Source of the DNA: Termitomyces sp. T153
Lineage: Eukaryota; Basidiomycota; Agaricomycetes; Agaricales; Lyophyllaceae
DNA: 64,000 bases
Direction: 5' to 3'
Assembly (NCBI GenBank): GCA_018296165.2
Contig: JACKQL020000001.1
Coordinates: 1,054,001-1,118,000, forward strand
Position 1 is the stretch's first letter. The number at the start of each line of letters is the position of its first letter. This document shows, in pieces, positions 60,008 through 64,000 of this stretch. The position numbers were made by a program, and so were the translations under genes. Under the pieces are notes generated by a model, which saw only the letters and a list, made by a program, of their open reading frames with translations, searched no databases and was not told the origin of the DNA.

Positions 60008-61321
60008 CTACGCAACCCCATTCTTATTTGGAGCTGAGGACATCGTCTGCGATGCCGCCACATTAGATATTTGTGTTGGATCGAGTTTCTTTGCCTTAGG
60101 GTTGAACTTGCCAAATGAATTGTGAAAGGTTGACGCAACCGTAACATCAAAAGGAAGTTTTGGTATCGTTTGTCCTGGGGGACCAAACGATATACCAAGG
60201 TCCTTGACCTCCAAACTCTCCTCATCCAATACAAAGCCGTGGACAAAGACCTTGAGTTGAAGGTTCGGGTCTCTGTTTCTCTTGTCATAGGCCTGATTTA
60301 TAGTCAGAATGAAAACTTTGTTAGTTGTGAGGCTAGACCTTACAACTGAAAGTATGCTCTGAGTTTGCAAGTTCTTGACTGTGGTTCTAACATTCTCTTC
60401 GACAAGGGCACGAGATGCGTCTTGAGAAGTTAGGGTCGAATTCCTCTGGTCGTCAAGTGGACAATGCTCACCAGCATCGGCTTCAGCCGCACCAGCATCA
60501 TCATACCACCTCCTCGCCATGATCAGTTTCTTGATCTCAGGCCTAGTCAACGATGAGAACAATGAGTGCGGCACGACAAATCAGAGCTTCACCTCCTAGA
60601 TCGGCTAAAAGTATCAGTAATGGGTTGGAGCCACGTCTGCATAATTCCTTCAGGAGGTCGGGAGGCCATGGCATTGTGAACGCTTTGGCAACCATAATGT
60701 CCCAAAACAATTATATGTTGGATGTGTAGGCTTTTCACAGCGTACATAACAGCTGCATACCTGCACCAACTTGAGTGACAAGCCAGAATAAAAAAGACGA
60801 AGCTTGACGAACGTGCTCAAATCCTTTTTTGTGAACTGATTCGCGAGGTTGGATTGTGATATTGTACTCCCTGCCGGCGTTTGAAAAATGTCACCAGGGT
60901 TAAGTCTACTCAGGTTTCAAGAGTCAGGATTACTTCGGTTATTCAATGGTCCTTAGCCTTGCCTATTATCTGTACACCCAATAAACATAACTCCAGGCGC
61001 TGCATATCAAGAAGATACAATCAGAAGATCTATTTCACAGGCGAATTATAGTCACCACTCACGTTCCGCCAATGTTTTCTTCAAATCCAGCCTAGATTCT
61101 CGAAAACGCTGGTTTCCGTCGAATAACACCTGTAGATCGAATGTTCTTGTATCATTTACAGCCAGTGGCCCATTTATGGTAGGGTCAGGGGTACGAAGAG
61201 CTGTTGTTGTGACTGTAGAGGTGCTTGAGGGCGACCTTGCATTTAGAAGTCTGTAATCCACAGGGTGGGCCAACGAGAAAGAGACCCATAAGATTAGGAA
61301 CGACAAATGACTAGCAAACAT
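60008..61321 (-). CDS. Secreted beta-carbonic anhydrase
   Basis: Zinc enzyme interconverting CO2 and bicarbonate. Seven exons: 61321-61063, 60999-60963, 60905-60813, 60760-60593, 60542-60472, 60420-60344, 60292-60008; 329 aa. A signal peptide (MFASHLSFLILWVSFSLAHP) makes it secreted or vacuolar, unlike the cytosolic forms. The zinc site is complete: Cys/Asp/Arg in GCTDNR and His-x2-Cys in LGHYGC. Conserved context includes LFDGNQRFRESR, LNPGDIFQTPAGS, ALVEENVRTTVKNLQTQSIL and VFVHGFVLDEESLEVKDLG. The intron 60906-60962 is GC-AG. Two 51-nt introns leave the frame open, so the 3' exons look like one uninterrupted frame. Confidence 0.92.
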
Positions 61322-61814
61322 CTTTCAGCAATTGCAAAAAGCTTTTTGGCACCAGGCCAATGCAGCGACCAGCGCTGGGAATTAGGAAGAGAGTGTGTTT
61401 GAAGCGAAACAAAGGTGTATTCTGGATACATATCAAGCGATGAATGATTGATTGATCCATGGACGTCGGACCACGTATATACATCAACACCCGGCCCAGC
61501 CGTATGTATGTGAGTTGTATTGACTTACAAAAGTAGAAGAACCACCTTCATCTCGAAACATCGTTCTTCGTGATTGCTATGTACATTGTAGTCTACATGA
61601 AAGTCAAAGTCATTGAATATAATATTTCCTCAAAATAATGCGACGTTCTCCAGGTGAGTCTGGTTGACCACAGATGGACATCACGATAGTGATGATAGCA
61701 CACATATAGATGTTAATACCGTCTTGTTCACTCGAATTTAGCCTGCTAGAGTTTGAAATTTTTGACATTAATTAGTGTTAAAGGTTCTAATAAACGAGAC
61801 ACTCACATCCGTCT
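61322..61814. other. Spacer, promoter of the carbonic anhydrase gene
   Basis: Upstream of the minus-strand carbonic anhydrase and downstream of the next minus-strand gene. AT-rich, no coding feature seen. Confidence 0.5.
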
Positions 61815-64000
61815 CTAAACAACACAGCCGCTGAATAACGCTTGGATGTCCTCTGCCAACTTCATATGATCAAAATTCATGGGGTCGAAAACCTGATTAT
61901 CTACGACTTGTCCTGGCACTTCGTCCGCTGAGTCACCAACATTCCCACTCTGGTCTTGCAACAACGGTTTGAAAGTTTCCCAGAACTCCGTCAAGTCGAA
62001 ATCCACCAGGCCTTCCTGAAGTGCATCGAAATTGGGGTCCAGGACGGTATTCTGCTCACCACCATCGGACTGTGCCTTGTAGTTGTTGAATTGATCGAAT
62101 AAATCCATGTTGGCTCTCGTCGAATCATTCCCAAAGGTCGATTGATCTAAAGGAGTTGCAAAAATTGACGCAAAATCACTTTCCAGATATTCCACCAATT
62201 CTTCATCGGTGCAAGTTGAGAGTTCGTTGGTGCAATTTGAATCTGACGGGACTTCAGAGTCGGTTGGACAGGGATCAGCGTCTGATGTCACGGCTGGAAG
62301 CATTGTGTCGTCAGATTCATCATCCTGCGGCATAAGCAAAGGGCTTGTAGGGGGTGGTGGAGAAGATGGGGGAAGTCCGACCCAATGCTGCTTTGTTGGA
62401 ATCTCGGCATCTGTGTCTTCGTAGCTTTCTGATTGCGTAACAACTTCTTCTTGGTTGCTTGAAACGGTTTCGTTTTCCATCTCCACATCGCTGCTGACTG
62501 AAGGTAAGGAACCGGAGGGCATATCGAGCTCGTCATACGCATTGTTGAGTTCCCGATTCAAAGCGTATTCGAGTTCGTCCTCACTCTCTTCTCCAGAAGC
62601 TTCATTACCATCTTCAGTTCTTTTCTTCGAAGCTCTGGGGGTCTTTGGTGTGTTCAATGAGAGCTTCCTTGCAGGCTCAAAACTGGCAGGAGTTCTCATG
62701 TTTGAGAACACTCGACCAGGTACAGGAGTGAAGAGGGAACCGTCCTCTCCAGGGCTGAATAGATCTGAATTACGTTTCCGTGGTGGCGTACACGGCAGCG
62801 CTGGTTTGCCTGATCTAGGTGACTTGGGTTCGGAGGATACAGGACTTGAAAATGCCGCTATTCGATCTTGAATAGCCATTGCAAACATTGGACCATCACT
62901 CGCTACTGTAAGAGGAGGAGGGCATCCTGTAGTCTGTGGAGTAGGTCTCTTTTGTCGGTTCGCTGTATCTCGAGGAGAAGGACTTGGGCTTTGTGCTAGT
63001 CGCTTCTTTTTCTTCTCCACCCGCAGGGTTCCTCTTTTGCGGGCCTTTCTCTCTTCCTGCTTCTTCGCTTCAGCAAGTTCGAGTGCCTTAGCAGCATCCT
63101 CAGACAATCGAGGTTGCATTGACGTCGAGGTCCGTGCCCACGCAGGAACAATGTACGGTTTACGGAATTTTGTAGTGACTGATCTAACGGGAGACGACGC
63201 CGAAACCTTGGGAAGCCCAGGAGAGTCAGTGATGGTTATCGGCCGCTGGTACGAGTTTTCATCCGATTCGTGGTATCCATTGCTTGGTTTACTAGGGGAC
63301 GACCATGTTTCTGCTGTTCGATAATAGGAACCTGACGCCTTTCGGACGGACTGAGCGATGTCAGACACCAACCTAGGATAATGTCGGATTGAAGAGAGCT
63401 CGTTTCTTCTTGGTGATGACTGTGCATATCGGTGTGAGTCCCTTCGCTCCACCCATTCCCGGTCCCTAAGCTTTCCCTTCCCCTTGCTGGCTTCTCGCTC
63501 ATCCATGAAGTCGCTAAGAGTACGCTTGCGACGGGTGCCACTAGTGGAGTTTGGTGGGGGCGCTGCTAATGCAGGTGGGATTGGAGTCGTATTAATATTG
63601 CCATTGAGGCGAGTGGTTAATCCACGAGTGGTAGGTGTCTCAGTGTTCGACTGCCCCGAAGATAGAATTGAAGGAGTAGCAGGCGTAGAAGCATCGGAAT
63701 CCAATAATTTGCCTTCTCTCTCACTCCGCCGCCGAAACACGGTTGGATTGACATTCTCTTTATCCAACAAGACAATGTCATCATCAGGTAGATGATTGCG
63801 ATTGTGATTGTTGGCAGGCGGATGAATGTTGTTGGGTGCCGACGGCGGAACAGCTTGTCTTTGAGCGGCTGCAGAGATAAGTTCGCGGAGAGCATTCACA
63901 AGGAGCGGCCCAGGTGGTTTCTCTGACCCTGCGGAGGTTCCATTGGCTTGACTCGAGTCGATGGCATTGAGAGCAGCCAAAAGGGCAGAGTTCTGAACGT
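61815..64000 (-). CDS. Large disordered nuclear-type protein, 5' end outside window
   Basis: The frame is open from the right edge (reading VQNSALLAALNAIDS) to TAG at 61815, over 720 residues, with no intron. Low complexity: Ser, Pro, Thr, Arg. Notable pieces are LLDKENVNP, RRKRTLSDFMDE, a basic coiled stretch (AEAKKQEERKARKRG), SPRSGKPALPCTPPRKR, RKLSLNTPKTPRASKKRT with several TP/SP phosphosite-like motifs, and an acidic C-terminus (FDLTEFWETFKPLL) that could serve as an activation or interaction segment. Likely a transcription or cell-cycle regulator by composition; the DNA-binding part, if any, lies outside. Family not recognised. Confidence 0.75.
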   Translation of the reverse strand, partial: VQNSALLAALNAIDSSQANGTSAGSEKPPGPLLVNALRELISAAAQRQAVPPSAPNNIHPPANNHNRNHLPDDDIVLLDKENVNPTVFRRRSEREGKLLDSDASTPATPSILSSGQSNTETPTTRGLTTRLNGNINTTPIPPALAAPPPNSTSGTRRKRTLSDFMDEREASKGKGKLRDREWVERRDSHRYAQSSPRRNELSSIRHYPRLVSDIAQSVRKASGSYYRTAETWSSPSKPSNGYHESDENSYQRPITITDSPGLPKVSASSPVRSVTTKFRKPYIVPAWARTSTSMQPRLSEDAAKALELAEAKKQEERKARKRGTLRVEKKKKRLAQSPSPSPRDTANRQKRPTPQTTGCPPPLTVASDGPMFAMAIQDRIAAFSSPVSSEPKSPRSGKPALPCTPPRKRNSDLFSPGEDGSLFTPVPGRVFSNMRTPASFEPARKLSLNTPKTPRASKKRTEDGNEASGEESEDELEYALNRELNNAYDELDMPSGSLPSVSSDVEMENETVSSNQEEVVTQSESYEDTDAEIPTKQHWVGLPPSSPPPPTSPLLMPQDDESDDTMLPAVTSDADPCPTDSEVPSDSNCTNELSTCTDEELVEYLESDFASIFATPLDQSTFGNDSTRANMDLFDQFNNYKAQSDGGEQNTVLDPNFDALQEGLVDFDLTEFWETFKPLLQDQSGNVGDSADEVPGQVVDNQVFDPMNFDHMKLAEDIQALFSGCVV

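Noticed and set aside
60008..60574. Separate 188-codon gene on the minus strand
   Set aside because: It is the 3' part of the beta-carbonic anhydrase; two in-frame 51-nt introns simply leave the frame open, and the upstream exons join with correct phase.

Overview
The window is nuclear DNA of a filamentous basidiomycete, most likely an Agaricomycete. The evidence is gene density (about 30 genes in 64 kb, both strands, spacers often under 300 bp), many 47-60 nt introns, and gene families typical of mushroom-forming fungi: a BTB/POZ protein, an F-box protein, a MYND-finger protein, a DUF7330-type membrane protein, a GH28 exo-polygalacturonase and a PalI/SUR7 protein. Nearly all genes are split, so the exon structures below were rebuilt by hand from splice signals, reading-frame continuity and protein family patterns.

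Layout. 1-5480 is the 3' part of a GC-rich Ty3/gypsy chromovirus: a decayed pol (RNase H, integrase, chromodomain), an intact two-exon gene on the opposite strand, and the 3' LTR. 5481-6712 has no recognisable gene. From 6713 the DNA is ordinary gene space: an unknown nuclear-type protein; KRI1 (ribosome biogenesis); a DUF7330-type protein; an unknown protein; a MYND-finger gene with an apparent frameshift; a BTB protein; a TMEM223-like protein; a 57-residue mini-gene; exo-polygalacturonase; GEP4-type PGP phosphatase; clathrin light chain; a monoglyceride-lipase-like hydrolase ending in SKM; a mitochondrial ABCB half-transporter; a coiled-coil protein; an NPY1-type Nudix hydrolase; a 7-TM protein and a PalI/SUR7 protein transcribed divergently from a minisatellite; HUB1; a small secreted GPI-type protein; TRAPPC11; an omega-like GST; an SRPBCC protein; RNase P subunit RPP1; PEX1; an aromatic amino acid decarboxylase; 3-ketoacyl-CoA reductase; SPA2; an F-box protein; DSC3; a secreted beta-carbonic anhydrase; and the 3' part of a large disordered nuclear-type protein running off the right edge.

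Functionally this is mostly core housekeeping: membrane traffic (clathrin, TRAPP, Dsc, SPA2), organelle lipids and metabolism (GEP4, ABCB, PEX1, NPY1, ketoacyl reductase, lipase) and RNA processing (KRI1, RPP1, HUB1), mixed with environment-facing genes (pectinase, carbonic anhydrase, small secreted protein, decarboxylase, GST). I see no secondary-metabolite cluster, CRISPR array, rRNA or convincing tRNA. The most unusual items are the antisense gene inside the retroelement, the minisatellite that fills a divergent promoter, five predicted GC-AG introns, and several tiny exons.
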